Positions 46,679 to 54,813 of a stretch of DNA of 64,000 nt are shown here, piece by piece (within the stretch, counting starts at the first letter, position 1; the number at the start of each line of letters is the position of its first letter). The notes beneath the pieces are model-generated. The model did not search any database. It saw nothing but the letters and a program-made list of their open reading frames with translations, and was not told the origin of the DNA. Both the position numbers and the translations under genes were made by a program. The DNA comes from Aldehydirespirator sp963667505 (GTDB lineage Bacteria > Actinomycetota > Acidimicrobiia > Acidimicrobiales > Aldehydirespiratoraceae), in contig OY763490.2 in NCBI GenBank assembly GCA_963667505.2, positions 558,001-622,000 on the forward strand, in the 5' to 3' direction.

Positions 46679-47149
46679 TCAGTCTTGCCACGACTTTCCG
46701 GCTATCCAAGCCTCCATCCCCTCCTTGCGGGACGACTCGATGAACTCTAGGCGTGCCCCGTACATGTCGTGGGGCGCGGTGTAGGTGGCCAGAATCCGGT
46801 CTTCGGGGGTGTACTGCGTGGCCTCCTTGCCGATGCCCAGCTCCCTGAGACGCTCCACCAGAGCCTCGGGATCGTCCTCCCACAGGCCGATGTGGTGGAG
46901 GCCCTCCTGGGCGCGGCCGTAGATGCCGTCGTTGTCCTGCGATTCCAGGAGCTCGAGGTAGGGGGGTCCCTCGACTGACCATGTGATCCGCAGGTCGAGC
47001 GCCTCGACGATCTCCCCCTGCTCGAACCGGTCCACATGAGCGATCTCGGGATCCTTGAACGTCAGCCCAAGCACCTGGGAGAAGCGGTCCATGGCCTCGT
47101 GGATGTCCTCGACGAGTATGCCCACATGGCACAGGTCGCTGGCTGTCAT
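46679..47149 (-). CDS. VOC (glyoxalase fold) protein
   Basis: 156-residue vicinal-oxygen-chelate protein with two half-motifs. DLCHVGILVEDIHEAMDRFSQVLGL opens the first half with a likely metal His8. LHHIGLWEDDPEALVERLRELGI opens the second with His near 86, and ARLEFIESS supplies a possible Glu near 134. It resembles methylmalonyl-CoA epimerase- or lactoylglutathione lyase-like members, which epimerise or isomerise small acids or thioesters. ATG 47149 is used. It lies between the binding protein and ATPase genes of the importer, so it probably acts on the imported compound or a metabolite of it. Confidence 0.8.
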   Translation of the reverse strand: MTASDLCHVGILVEDIHEAMDRFSQVLGLTFKDPEIAHVDRFEQGEIVEALDLRITWSVEGPPYLELLESQDNDGIYGRAQEGLHHIGLWEDDPEALVERLRELGIGKEATQYTPEDRILATYTAPHDMYGARLEFIESSRKEGMEAWIAGKSWQD

Positions 47150-47299
47150 CGGCGCGGTCCTTTCGTGGCTCGTGCTGCTCGCGGTGCGATGCGGCTGCGG
47201 TACTGCCGGCCGGGAGGACCGAGACAGCAGGCCAGCCCTTCCGAGCCGGCCTGCTGTCCGGTCATCGAAGTCAATCGATGCAGTCCCGTTCCGAACCGA

Positions 47300-48430
47300 T
47301 CAGTACACGCAGAGGTCGTGGACGCCGAATCCCTCTACGGTCACCGACTCGATCTCGTTGGTGTCCGTGTAGGCCGGGCTGCGCACCGGCGGGTTGGGAA
47401 TGAAGTTCCCGAAGCTCGCGAGGGCGCCCGTGGTGAGGTACTCGTCCAGCGTCTTGATGCTGAACACACCCTCGAGACGGGCCGCCTGCAGACCGGTCGC
47501 GAACTCCTTGCCGTTCTCGAGGAACTCGAGGTTGCCGTGGCATGTGCCACCGACCACCATGATGTCGGAGCCCGGCGTGTAGCCCTCTTCCTCGAGGGCG
47601 TGAATGACGCCTTCGGCCAATGCCGAGTTGTGGGCGTACACGAGATCGATCCCGTCGCCGCGATGGGCGGCCACGAGCTGCTTGGCGGCGTCGTAGCCCT
47701 CGGGCGGCCCGAAGCCGGCCTCGACTTCGCCCAGCACGCTGATGCCGGCCGCCTCGAGGATGGGCCTGGCTGCCCCGCTGCGGTCGATTCCCGCCTGGTA
47801 GCCGGCCACGAACCCGATGATGATGGCGTTGCCGCCGTCGCTGTGGAGCTCCGCGCCGTTCGCCACCATCGCGTCGCGGGCCTCGACCACCAGTTCGGCC
47901 GCGACCTCGCCGTTGAGGACGTCGTTGACACCGGCGTAGCCGACCACGTACTGCTCGGATCCCGGGAAGGGGAGCTGGTTGGTCTGGATCACCGGCACGC
48001 CGGTGTCGGCGAGGGCCTGCAACGAGGCCACGCCGGCCTCGTTGTCCGAAGGCCACCATGCGTAGGCCACCACGCCTGCGTCCGCCGCGCCGAGCTGCTG
48101 CTGGACCTGGGTGTCCTGCTCAGCCTGGTCGAAGCCGTTCTCGATGATGATGATCTCATATCCGAGTTCGGCGGCCGCTTCCTCGGCGCCCCGACCCCAC
48201 TCCGCGATGTAGGTGTTGGTGGTGGTCGGGATGAAGGCGACGATGGTGTTGCCCATCTCCTCCTCGGCCTCGGTCGTGGTGGGTGCTGCCGTTGTCGCGG
48301 GCGCCTCGGTCGTGGCCGGCGCCGCGGTCGTGGCCGGAGCGGCCTCCGGCTCATCGTCGTCGCCGCAAGCGCCGGCAACCAGCGCCAGTACCGCCAGTGC
48401 CCCCAATGCAGGCACGAACCGTCGTCTCAT
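47300..48430 (-). CDS. Periplasmic-binding-protein-like sugar ABC lipoprotein
   Basis: 376-residue solute-binding protein of the ribose/LacI type (Peripla_BP_4). The signal peptide ends with lipobox AGAC (Cys22), followed by an acidic stretch and an Ala/Thr/Pro/Glu linker to about residue 60. The binding domain starts at TIVAFIPTTTNTYIAEWGRGAEEAAAELGYE. It includes VVAYAWWPSDNEAG (ligand-contact region with aromatic residues), IDLVYAHNSALAEGVIHAL and the late IMVVGG strand. A strong AAGGGGG lies about ten bases before the ATG. It should feed the RbsA/RbsC-type proteins downstream. The solute is unknown; sugars, polyols and autoinducer-2-like molecules use this family. Confidence 0.9.
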   Translation of the reverse strand: MRRRFVPALGALAVLALVAGACGDDDEPEAAPATTAAPATTEAPATTAAPTTTEAEEEMGNTIVAFIPTTTNTYIAEWGRGAEEAAAELGYEIIIIENGFDQAEQDTQVQQQLGAADAGVVAYAWWPSDNEAGVASLQALADTGVPVIQTNQLPFPGSEQYVVGYAGVNDVLNGEVAAELVVEARDAMVANGAELHSDGGNAIIIGFVAGYQAGIDRSGAARPILEAAGISVLGEVEAGFGPPEGYDAAKQLVAAHRGDGIDLVYAHNSALAEGVIHALEEEGYTPGSDIMVVGGTCHGNLEFLENGKEFATGLQAARLEGVFSIKTLDEYLTTGALASFGNFIPNPPVRSPAYTDTNEIESVTVEGFGVHDLCVY

Positions 48431-48447
48431 GGATATAACCCCCTTGG

Positions 48448-48472
48448 ATCAGGTGACCAGAAAAAACCTGAT
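48448..48472. promoter_or_regulatory. Inverted repeat upstream of the ABC binding-protein gene
   Basis: ATCAGG (48448-48453) and CCTGAT (48467-48472) flank a 13-base spacer, 18 bp before the binding-protein ATG on the minus strand. The same ATCAGG heads both copies of the 18-bp duplication 50-90 bp away. It may be an operator for the importer; no regulator gene is in the cluster. Confidence 0.35.
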
Positions 48473-48521
48473 TCTTCCTGGACGGGCAACGATGGTACTG
48501 AGGCCCTTTCGAGAGGCACAA

Positions 48522-48557
48522 ATCAGGATCAGCCGTCGGATCAGGATCAGCCGTCGG
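48522..48557. repeat. 18-bp tandem duplication at the 3' end of the dehydrogenase gene
   Basis: ATCAGGATCAGCCGTCGG occurs twice in direct succession (48522-48539, 48540-48557). The second copy contains the stop of the 3-hydroxyisobutyrate-dehydrogenase-like gene; the first is beyond it. Confidence 0.9.
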
Positions 48558-49437
48558 AGCGCCCCGATCGCAGGTGCTCGGCCACCGCCGACATGTCGTG
48601 GTCTCCGAAGCCGGCAGCGATGGCCTCCAGAATCACCTTGCGATTCAGTTCGCTCTGCGGCATGGTCGCGCCCACGCCGGCGGCGAGGGCCAGGGCCAGG
48701 TCCAGATCCTTGCGGGCCAGGACCATCCGGAAGGCCACGGGAACCTCGCCGGGTCTCAGGAAGGCCTCCTGGCGGTAGTGCACGAACGGCGCCGCGATGG
48801 CGCTGTTGGCGAAGACCTCGTAGGCGCGGGCCCGTTCGATGCCGGCCGCCTCGGCCAGGACCAAGGCCTCCGACACCGCTTGGCCCAGCCCGTAGACGAT
48901 GGAGTTGACGGCCAGCTTGACGGTGGCGCCGGAGCCCACCGGCCCCATTTGGTAGATCCGTGCGCTCATGGCCTCTAGCACCGGCCGCGCCGCCTCGACC
49001 GCGTCGGCGTCCCCTCCGGCCATGACGGTGAGGGTGCCTGCCTCGGCTAGCGCCACGCTGCCGGAGACGGGAGCATCGACGAAGCTGCACCCCGCGCCGG
49101 CCACCGCGCCGGCCACCGCGCCGGCCTGGCTCGGGCTGACGGTGCTCATGTCCACGCAGACCGTCCCGGCCCGGAGCGATCGCGCCATGCCCCCCGAGCC
49201 CGTGTAGAGGTCCAGCAGCACGTCGCCGTCGGCCACCATGGTGATCACCACGTCGGCTTCGGAGGCCAGACCGGCTGGCGAGGAGGCCACTCGGGCGCCG
49301 GTTCCGGCGGCCATCGCCTCGGACTTGGAGGCTGTCCGGTTCCAGACGACCAGAGGGAACCCCGCGGCCGCGACGTTGGCTGCCATGGGAAGCCCCATGC
49401 TTCCCAGGCCGACGAAACCGACCGTGATGTCGCTCAT
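48547..49437 (-). CDS. 3-hydroxyisobutyrate dehydrogenase/tartronate semialdehyde reductase-like protein
   Basis: 296-residue beta-hydroxyacid dehydrogenase. The Rossmann motif is GFVGLGSMGLPMAANV (about 7-22), the substrate-binding signature VDAPVSGSVALAEAGTLTVMAGG (about 119-141), and the catalytic Lys is in GATVKLAVN (about 170). It would interconvert a 3-hydroxyacid and its semialdehyde with NAD(P). It starts 37 bp after the E1 beta stop in the same direction. It supports a pathway passing through a 3-hydroxy-2-methyl or tartronate-type acid, though members with other substrates are common. Confidence 0.87.
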   Translation of the reverse strand: MSDITVGFVGLGSMGLPMAANVAAAGFPLVVWNRTASKSEAMAAGTGARVASSPAGLASEADVVITMVADGDVLLDLYTGSGGMARSLRAGTVCVDMSTVSPSQAGAVAGAVAGAGCSFVDAPVSGSVALAEAGTLTVMAGGDADAVEAARPVLEAMSARIYQMGPVGSGATVKLAVNSIVYGLGQAVSEALVLAEAAGIERARAYEVFANSAIAAPFVHYRQEAFLRPGEVPVAFRMVLARKDLDLALALAAGVGATMPQSELNRKVILEAIAAGFGDHDMSAVAEHLRSGRSDG

Positions 49438-49474
49438 GGTTGCCTCGCAGTTCTTCGCATCGCGGCGGCCTGCG

Positions 49475-50452
49475 TCAGTCGAGGGTCTTGACGACGACCT
49501 CGGTGATGCGAGACACCGACGGAATGGTGGCGTCCTCCAAGAGGTCTGCGGACGGCAGCGGGATGTGACCGGTGGTGATACGGACCACCGGCTGGTCCAA
49601 GTCGAAGAAGGCCTCCTCCATCACGATGGAGGCCACTTCGGCGCCCCATCCGCACAGCCGGGGGTTCTCCTCGACGGTGAAGACCCGGCCCGTCTCGCTG
49701 CAGGCGGCCAGCAGGGTTCGGGTGTCCAGGGGGACCAGGCATCGCAGGTCGACCACGGTGGCCTCGACCCCCATGCGAGCCAGCTCCTCGGCTGCGGCCA
49801 CAGCCTTGGGGACCATGGCCGCCAGGGCCACGATCGTCAGATCGGCGCCGGTGCGCACCACCGCAGCCTTGCCCAGCTCGCCCACCAGCTCGCCGTCCGG
49901 CACCGGTCCTTTGGTGGGATACAGCGCCTTGTGCTCGAAGAAGACGACCGGGTCGGGATCGCGGATGGACGCGGCCATCAACTCGATGATGTCGCGCGGC
50001 GTCGACGGGGCCACAACCTTCAGGCCCGGCACCGACATGGCCCAGTTCTCGACGCTCTGGGAATGCTGGGCGCCGAGTCGCACGCCCCCTCCGTTGGCCG
50101 TCCGGATCACCAGCGGGAGCTCGACCTGGCCGTCGGTCATGTAGCGGGTCTTGGCGATCTGGTTCGCGATCATGTCCCAGCAGGTGGCCAGGAAGTCGGA
50201 GAACATGATCTCGGCCACCGGGCGCAGGCCGTTCATTGCCGCGCCCATCGCGGCGCCGATGATCGCCTCCTCGGAGATCGGCGTGTCGCGGACCCGTCTC
50301 GGCCCGAAGCGCTCCAGGAGTCCCGCAGTGGTCTTGAACACTCCTCCGGCCGCGGCGACGTCCTCGCCGATGAAGTACACCGTCTCGTCCCGCTCCATCT
50401 CCTGGGCGAGCGCCCGGGCCACCGCCTCCCGGCAGGTGATCAGTTCCGCCAT
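49475..50452 (-). CDS. 2-oxoacid dehydrogenase E1 component, beta subunit
   Basis: 325-residue transketolase-like subunit that completes the TPP site with E1 alpha. Family blocks are visible: FIGEDVAAAGGVFKTTAGL, DTPISEEAIIGAAMGAAMNG, RLGAQHSQSVE (active-site His region) and EENPRLCGWGAEVAS. The sequence resembles pyruvate or acetoin dehydrogenase E1 beta. The ATG at 50452 follows GGAGGGT by five bases and overlaps the E1 alpha gene by 13 bases. No E2 acyltransferase or E3 gene is in the window, so either these are supplied in trans or the E1 acts alone. Confidence 0.9.
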   Translation of the reverse strand: MAELITCREAVARALAQEMERDETVYFIGEDVAAAGGVFKTTAGLLERFGPRRVRDTPISEEAIIGAAMGAAMNGLRPVAEIMFSDFLATCWDMIANQIAKTRYMTDGQVELPLVIRTANGGGVRLGAQHSQSVENWAMSVPGLKVVAPSTPRDIIELMAASIRDPDPVVFFEHKALYPTKGPVPDGELVGELGKAAVVRTGADLTIVALAAMVPKAVAAAEELARMGVEATVVDLRCLVPLDTRTLLAACSETGRVFTVEENPRLCGWGAEVASIVMEEAFFDLDQPVVRITTGHIPLPSADLLEDATIPSVSRITEVVVKTLD

Positions 50453-51459
50453 GCCGACCCTCCGTCAGCCCACAGGTTCGTGCCCATCGCCGAAGTCGAA
50501 GACACCGGAGCGGCCCTGGCCTCCTCGACCGCGGCATGCATGGTCGTGTTCACCGCGGCTTCGACATCGTCGAGCTGCTGAACCGAGGCGCCCGCCGAGA
50601 GGAGACGCTCCCTGTAGGCGGGGATCGGATCGCGGGCCTTCCAGCTCGCCACTTCGTCGTCGGGCCGGTAGTCGCCGGGGTCGGCCCGTGAATGGCCGCC
50701 GTGGCGGTAGGTGGCGGCTTCGATGAGGCTGGGGCCTCCCCCCGCTCGGGCTCGCTCGATCGCCGATCGGGCCGTGTCGAACATCTCGTCCGCATCGTTG
50801 CCGTCCACGAGGATCGGATCGAGTCCGTAGGCGGCGGCCCGGTCCGCGGCCGGGTTCCTCACGGCCGTGACCGACCGGATGGGCGTGTACTCCATGTACT
50901 GGTTGTTCTCGCACACGAACACCGCCGGCACCGACCAGACCGCGGCCATGTTCAAAGCCTCGTGGAAGGCCCCGATGTTCGTGGTGCCGTCGCCGAAGAA
51001 GCAGACGGCGACCTGGCCGGATCCCCGTTCCGATGCCGCCCAGGCGGCCCCCACCGCGATCGGCATGTGAGCCCCGACGATGGCGTAGGAGCCCATCGCT
51101 CCCGCAGAGGCGTCGGTGAGGTGCATCGAGCCGCCCTTCCCCCCGCAGATCCCCGAGCCCCTCCCGAACAGCTCGGCCATCAGCCGGCTCGGAGGCGCTC
51201 CCCTGAGCAGGGTGTGATTGTGACCCCGGTAGGTGCAGAACGTGAGGTCGTCGGGCCGCATGGCCGCCGCGAAGCCGGCCGCGATGGCCTCCTGCCCGAT
51301 GGCCAGGTGAGAGGTGCCCTTCACCAGCCCTTCGAGGAACATCCGGTAGGCCAACTCCTCGAACCTCCGGGCCTCGACCATCATCCGGTACAGGTCGATG
51401 CGCTGGCTGAGGTCGCTCGTCTCGCTGCTGGGGGCTGTGCCCTCAGTACTGGTTGGCAA
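50440..51459 (-). CDS. 2-oxoacid dehydrogenase E1 component, alpha subunit
   Basis: 339-residue TPP-binding subunit. The TPP motif runs from FFGDGTTNIGAFHEALNMAA (about 154) to CENNQYMEYTP (about 185). RGHNHTLLRG and GGKGGSMHL are typical of pyruvate or acetoin dehydrogenase E1 alpha, and the phosphorylation-loop-like YRHGGHSRADPGDYR follows. The TTG at 51459 is chosen because GGAGGAG lies eight bases upstream and the conserved part begins only about 20 residues later. It overlaps the M24 gene by 17 bases, so the three genes are coupled. Confidence 0.9.
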   Translation of the reverse strand: MPTSTEGTAPSSETSDLSQRIDLYRMMVEARRFEELAYRMFLEGLVKGTSHLAIGQEAIAAGFAAAMRPDDLTFCTYRGHNHTLLRGAPPSRLMAELFGRGSGICGGKGGSMHLTDASAGAMGSYAIVGAHMPIAVGAAWAASERGSGQVAVCFFGDGTTNIGAFHEALNMAAVWSVPAVFVCENNQYMEYTPIRSVTAVRNPAADRAAAYGLDPILVDGNDADEMFDTARSAIERARAGGGPSLIEAATYRHGGHSRADPGDYRPDDEVASWKARDPIPAYRERLLSAGASVQQLDDVEAAVNTTMHAAVEEARAAPVSSTSAMGTNLWADGGSAWRN

Positions 51460-52711
51460 CTTGGAGCTCCTCCGCGGGGAACAGGGTCACAACCTTGGGC
51501 CCCTCGGCCGAGCAGACCACCATCTCCTCGATGCGGGCCGCCGAGCGTCCGTCGTCGGCCGGGCAGAACGTCTCCAGGGCGAAGTACATTCCCTCCTTGA
51601 GTTCGATCGGGTCCTTGATCGAGTTGAGCCTGCTGATGACCGGGCGCTCGTGGACCGAGAGCCCCACCCCGTGGCCGAACTGGAGGCCGAACGCCTCCAT
51701 CTCGTCGGGGAACCCGAACTCCTGGGCCTCGGGCCACGACTCCGCGATCACGTCGGTGGTGGTGCCCGGTTTCACCAGGGCTATGGCGGCGTCGATCCAC
51801 TCCCGGGCACGCTTGTAGGCGTCTCGCTGGGACGGCGTGGCCCGGCCCACCACGAACGTCCGGTAGTAGCAGGTGCGGTAGCCGTTGTGAGCCTGGATGA
51901 TGTCGAAGTAGGCGGTGTCGCCCGGCCGGATCAGGCGGTCCGAGAAGACATGGGGGTGGGGGCTGCAACGCTCGCCGGCGATGGAGTTGATCGCCTCGAC
52001 ATGCTCGGATCCCATCTCGTAGAGCCTCTTGTTGGCCAAGGCCACGATGTCGGACTCGCGCACGCCGGGCTTGAGCGCCTCGAAGATGTCGTGGTACACG
52101 CCGTCCACCATCGCCGAGGCCTGGGTGAGCAGCATTATTTCGTCGGGACTCTTGATCTCCCTGGCCTTGAGCATGACCTGCTGCCCGTTGCGCACGTCGA
52201 CGCCGGCCTTGACCAGTTCCAGGTACATCTCCGCCTCGGCCATGTCGATGCCCAGCGGCATGTCGGCGACGCCCTCGTCGCGCAGCACGTCGCAGATCTC
52301 GCGGACGGCCCGCGTCACCAGTCCCGACTCGGGGCCGATGGATCCGGCCAGGCCAGTGTTGCCCCCCACCGAGTGGCCATGCTCCAGCCACGGAGAGTGC
52401 ATGGTGTGAACCCGGGCCGCGGAGCCGAAGTCCCAGATCCAAGGCTCGCCGGTTCGGGTCAGCAGGGCCCATCGTTCCATCTTGTTGAAGGCCCAGTACC
52501 CGATGTGGGTGGCGGTCAGGTAGCGAATGTTGGCGGTGTCGAACACCAGCAGCGCCCCGAGGTCCGACTCCTCCAGCGCGTTCTTCGCCCGGTTCAGTCG
52601 GTAACGCCGCAGCCGGTCGAAGTCCAATCGCTCCTCCCAGTCGACGGCCATCACCCCCGGCGAGGGCGTGGTCGCGACCGGGAAATCAGCGATCTCGTTG
52701 TCAGTGCTCAT
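51443..52711 (-). CDS. M24 (creatinase/Xaa-Pro peptidase fold) hydrolase with one metal Asp lost
   Basis: 422-residue pita-bread-fold protein. The N-terminal domain (about 1-170) is followed by the catalytic domain. Expected metal ligands are Asp in YFDIIQ, His in FGHGVGLSVHE, Glu in ALETFCP and Glu in RIEEMVV, but the second Asp of the GYxSDxTRTF motif is absent: the segment reads GYRTCYYRTF with Cys at that place. Non-peptidase members (creatinase, DMSP lyase DddP, ectoine hydrolase) also differ at metal positions, so this is probably a small-molecule hydrolase or lyase, not a dipeptidase. AAGGGGG lies about nine bases before ATG 52711. Close linkage to E1 suggests it generates or processes the 2-oxoacid precursor. 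Confidence 0.83.
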   Translation of the reverse strand: MSTDNEIADFPVATTPSPGVMAVDWEERLDFDRLRRYRLNRAKNALEESDLGALLVFDTANIRYLTATHIGYWAFNKMERWALLTRTGEPWIWDFGSAARVHTMHSPWLEHGHSVGGNTGLAGSIGPESGLVTRAVREICDVLRDEGVADMPLGIDMAEAEMYLELVKAGVDVRNGQQVMLKAREIKSPDEIMLLTQASAMVDGVYHDIFEALKPGVRESDIVALANKRLYEMGSEHVEAINSIAGERCSPHPHVFSDRLIRPGDTAYFDIIQAHNGYRTCYYRTFVVGRATPSQRDAYKRAREWIDAAIALVKPGTTTDVIAESWPEAQEFGFPDEMEAFGLQFGHGVGLSVHERPVISRLNSIKDPIELKEGMYFALETFCPADDGRSAARIEEMVVCSAEGPKVVTLFPAEELQVANQY

Positions 52712-52772
52712 GGTCGAGCCCCCTTGTGGGCTGGTCGGCGCCCGCTGTCCAACGAGCAAGCTATTCGACGGG

Positions 52773-53861
52773 CTATTCGCTGGTGGGGCGCACCTCCAGG
52801 GCCCACGGGTCGATAAGCGTCTTGATCCGCTCGGCTCGGCCGTCGACCATCGGCTGTAGCCCGCTTCGCACGAGGCCGTCGAGGGGCAGGGCCACCGGCG
52901 CCACGTCGCCCCATCCGCCCGGTCGGCGCCCTACCAGCCGGGCCGCCTCCGCGAAGTCGGCGCCGAACACATGGGCATTGGTTCCCACCAGCGACACCTC
53001 TCGCAGCGTCAGCGAGCGGGCGTCGACCGGGACGGGCCGCGCACCGAGGCCGACGGCAACCACCCGGCCGCGCGGCGCCACCACTGCGAGCGCGCCCTGG
53101 AGCGCCGCGGCCACGCCCGTGACCTCGTAGACCACCGCCGCGGGCGCTTCCAAGGCTGGCCGCAGCTGCGACGCGAGGTCCTGGTCCCGGTCCACCTCCA
53201 CGGTGCCGACCGCTCCCAGAGCACGGGCGATCTCCAGCCGCTCGGCTGAGAGGTCGGCAGCGACGACCCGAAGCCCTGTCTCCGCGGCGGCGAACACCAA
53301 GAACGCGCCCACGCCGCCGACTCCGACCACGACGACGGTGTCGTCCGGACGCGGAGACCCCTGGCGCAGAGCGTGCACGGCGACCGACATTGGCTGGACG
53401 AGGGCTGCGCCGTCGTCGCCCAGGCCGTGCTGTTCCACCGGCAGACAGATCGACGCGGGCACGGTCACGTACTGAGCGAGGGCGCCGTTCCTCTGGAGGC
53501 CCACCGTGAAGTACCGCTCGCAGAAGTTGGTGAGCCGCTGACGGCAGGCCGGACAGGCGCCGCACGAGATGCCCGCCCCGCTGGCCACGATGGTGCCGTC
53601 GTGAAAGCCCTCGACGCCGGGGCCGCGGGCCGCCACCCGGCCGCCGAACTCGTGGCCGGGAACCATCGGCCCCAGGTGGCCCGAGCGGGCGCTGCGCTTC
53701 GATATGGGGAACATGGTCGGTCCGTGACACCACTCCGAGGCGTCCGTGCCGCAGATGCCGGCCGCGTGCACCTCGATGAGGAGTTCGCCGGCACCCGGCT
53801 CGGGCACCTCCAAGTTCTCGATCCTGATGTCGCGTGAGCCGTGATAGACGGCCGCTCGCAT
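52773..53861 (-). CDS. Zinc-dependent MDR alcohol/polyol dehydrogenase
   Basis: 362-residue medium-chain dehydrogenase. Catalytic zinc ligands are Cys in AGICGTDASEW (about 41) and His-Glu in VPGHEFGG (about 70-71). The structural zinc site is CGACPACRQRLTNFC, and the nucleotide fold is VGVGGVGAFLVFAAAE. It resembles 2,3-butanediol, sorbitol and related secondary-alcohol dehydrogenases. The ATG at 53861 is preferred over GTG 53873, since the GAGGGTG stretch lies upstream of it. A butanediol-like activity would match an acetoin-type E1, but this is inference. Confidence 0.88.
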   Translation of the reverse strand: MRAAVYHGSRDIRIENLEVPEPGAGELLIEVHAAGICGTDASEWCHGPTMFPISKRSARSGHLGPMVPGHEFGGRVAARGPGVEGFHDGTIVASGAGISCGACPACRQRLTNFCERYFTVGLQRNGALAQYVTVPASICLPVEQHGLGDDGAALVQPMSVAVHALRQGSPRPDDTVVVVGVGGVGAFLVFAAAETGLRVVAADLSAERLEIARALGAVGTVEVDRDQDLASQLRPALEAPAAVVYEVTGVAAALQGALAVVAPRGRVVAVGLGARPVPVDARSLTLREVSLVGTNAHVFGADFAEAARLVGRRPGGWGDVAPVALPLDGLVRSGLQPMVDGRAERIKTLIDPWALEVRPTSE

Positions 53862-53931
53862 GCCCACGATCACCCTCGCAGTCCGGTGCCCGGCGGTTCT
53901 GTGACTGGCTGTGACACGTCCTAGGCTCCGA

Positions 53932-54717
53932 CTAGAAGAAGACCTGTTCGCCGCCGGTGAGGTTCAGACTTGCGCCGGTCGTGTAGCAGGCGTCGTCGGA
54001 GGCGAGGAACGCGGCCATCGCCCCGATGTCGGCGGCCGTTCCGAGACGCTTCATTGGGATGGTCTCGATGTGCTCGGCCAGCAGTTCGTCGCGGTCCCTG
54101 TTGGCGTCGGCCGCGGCCGCGCCGAAGCCGGTCTTGGTCATGTTGGTGAACATCGTGCCGGGGCAGATGGCATTGACCGTGATGTTGTATTCGGCTAGCT
54201 CCTTGGCCAGCACCTGGGTGAGCCCCACCACCGCGAACTTGGAAGCCGAATAGATGCCCCACCCCTGCCAGGCCACTTTGCCGGTCTGGGAGGCGGTGTT
54301 GATTATGCGTCCCCAGTCGTGCTCCTTCATGATGTGGGCCGCGGCCCGGGAGCAGGCCAGCACGCCGCGGACGTTCACTGCGAAGACCTTCTCGTACACG
54401 TCGTCCGGGGTGTCGATGACCGCCCCGATGGGTTGGGCGACGCCGGCATTGTTGGCGAGGATGTCGAGACGGCCATAGGTATCGGCCACGAGACGCATCT
54501 GCTCCTCGACCTGTGTCGTGTCGGTGACATCCAGACGGATGGCCATGGGCTGGGCGCCTGACGGTGCCGCCGGGAGCGATGAGGCCACTTCGGATGCGTC
54601 GAGCACGTCGGCGCACACCACCGCGGCTCCCTCGTCGGCGAACCTCCGGGCGATTCCCTCGCCCAGCCCCCGCGACGCTCCGGTCACGATTGCGATCTTG
54701 TCGTCTAGGCGGCCCAT
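53932..54717 (-). CDS. Short-chain dehydrogenase/reductase
   Basis: 261-residue classical SDR. The cofactor motif is VTGASRGLGEGIA (about 12-24), an Asp in the VCADV position suggests NAD(H), NNAG is near 88, and the catalytic set is Ser in NTASQTG, then Tyr-x3-Lys in YSASK near 153-157. AAGGAGGG precedes ATG 54717. It is the most upstream gene of the minus-strand run and is divergent from the CoA-transferase gene. It could oxidise an alcohol group of the compound imported by the ribose-type transporter, or act as a sugar 1-dehydrogenase. Confidence 0.87.
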   Translation of the reverse strand: MGRLDDKIAIVTGASRGLGEGIARRFADEGAAVVCADVLDASEVASSLPAAPSGAQPMAIRLDVTDTTQVEEQMRLVADTYGRLDILANNAGVAQPIGAVIDTPDDVYEKVFAVNVRGVLACSRAAAHIMKEHDWGRIINTASQTGKVAWQGWGIYSASKFAVVGLTQVLAKELAEYNITVNAICPGTMFTNMTKTGFGAAAADANRDRDELLAEHIETIPMKRLGTAADIGAMAAFLASDDACYTTGASLNLTGGEQVFF

Positions 54718-54813
54718 GAAAGCGCCCTCCTTGCAGCAGCGGAGCAGTTCGCAGATTACAACACGGTGCTTGTCGGGCAAATCGCCGGGACGTCGGCCAG
54801 GTAGGTTCGCTCA

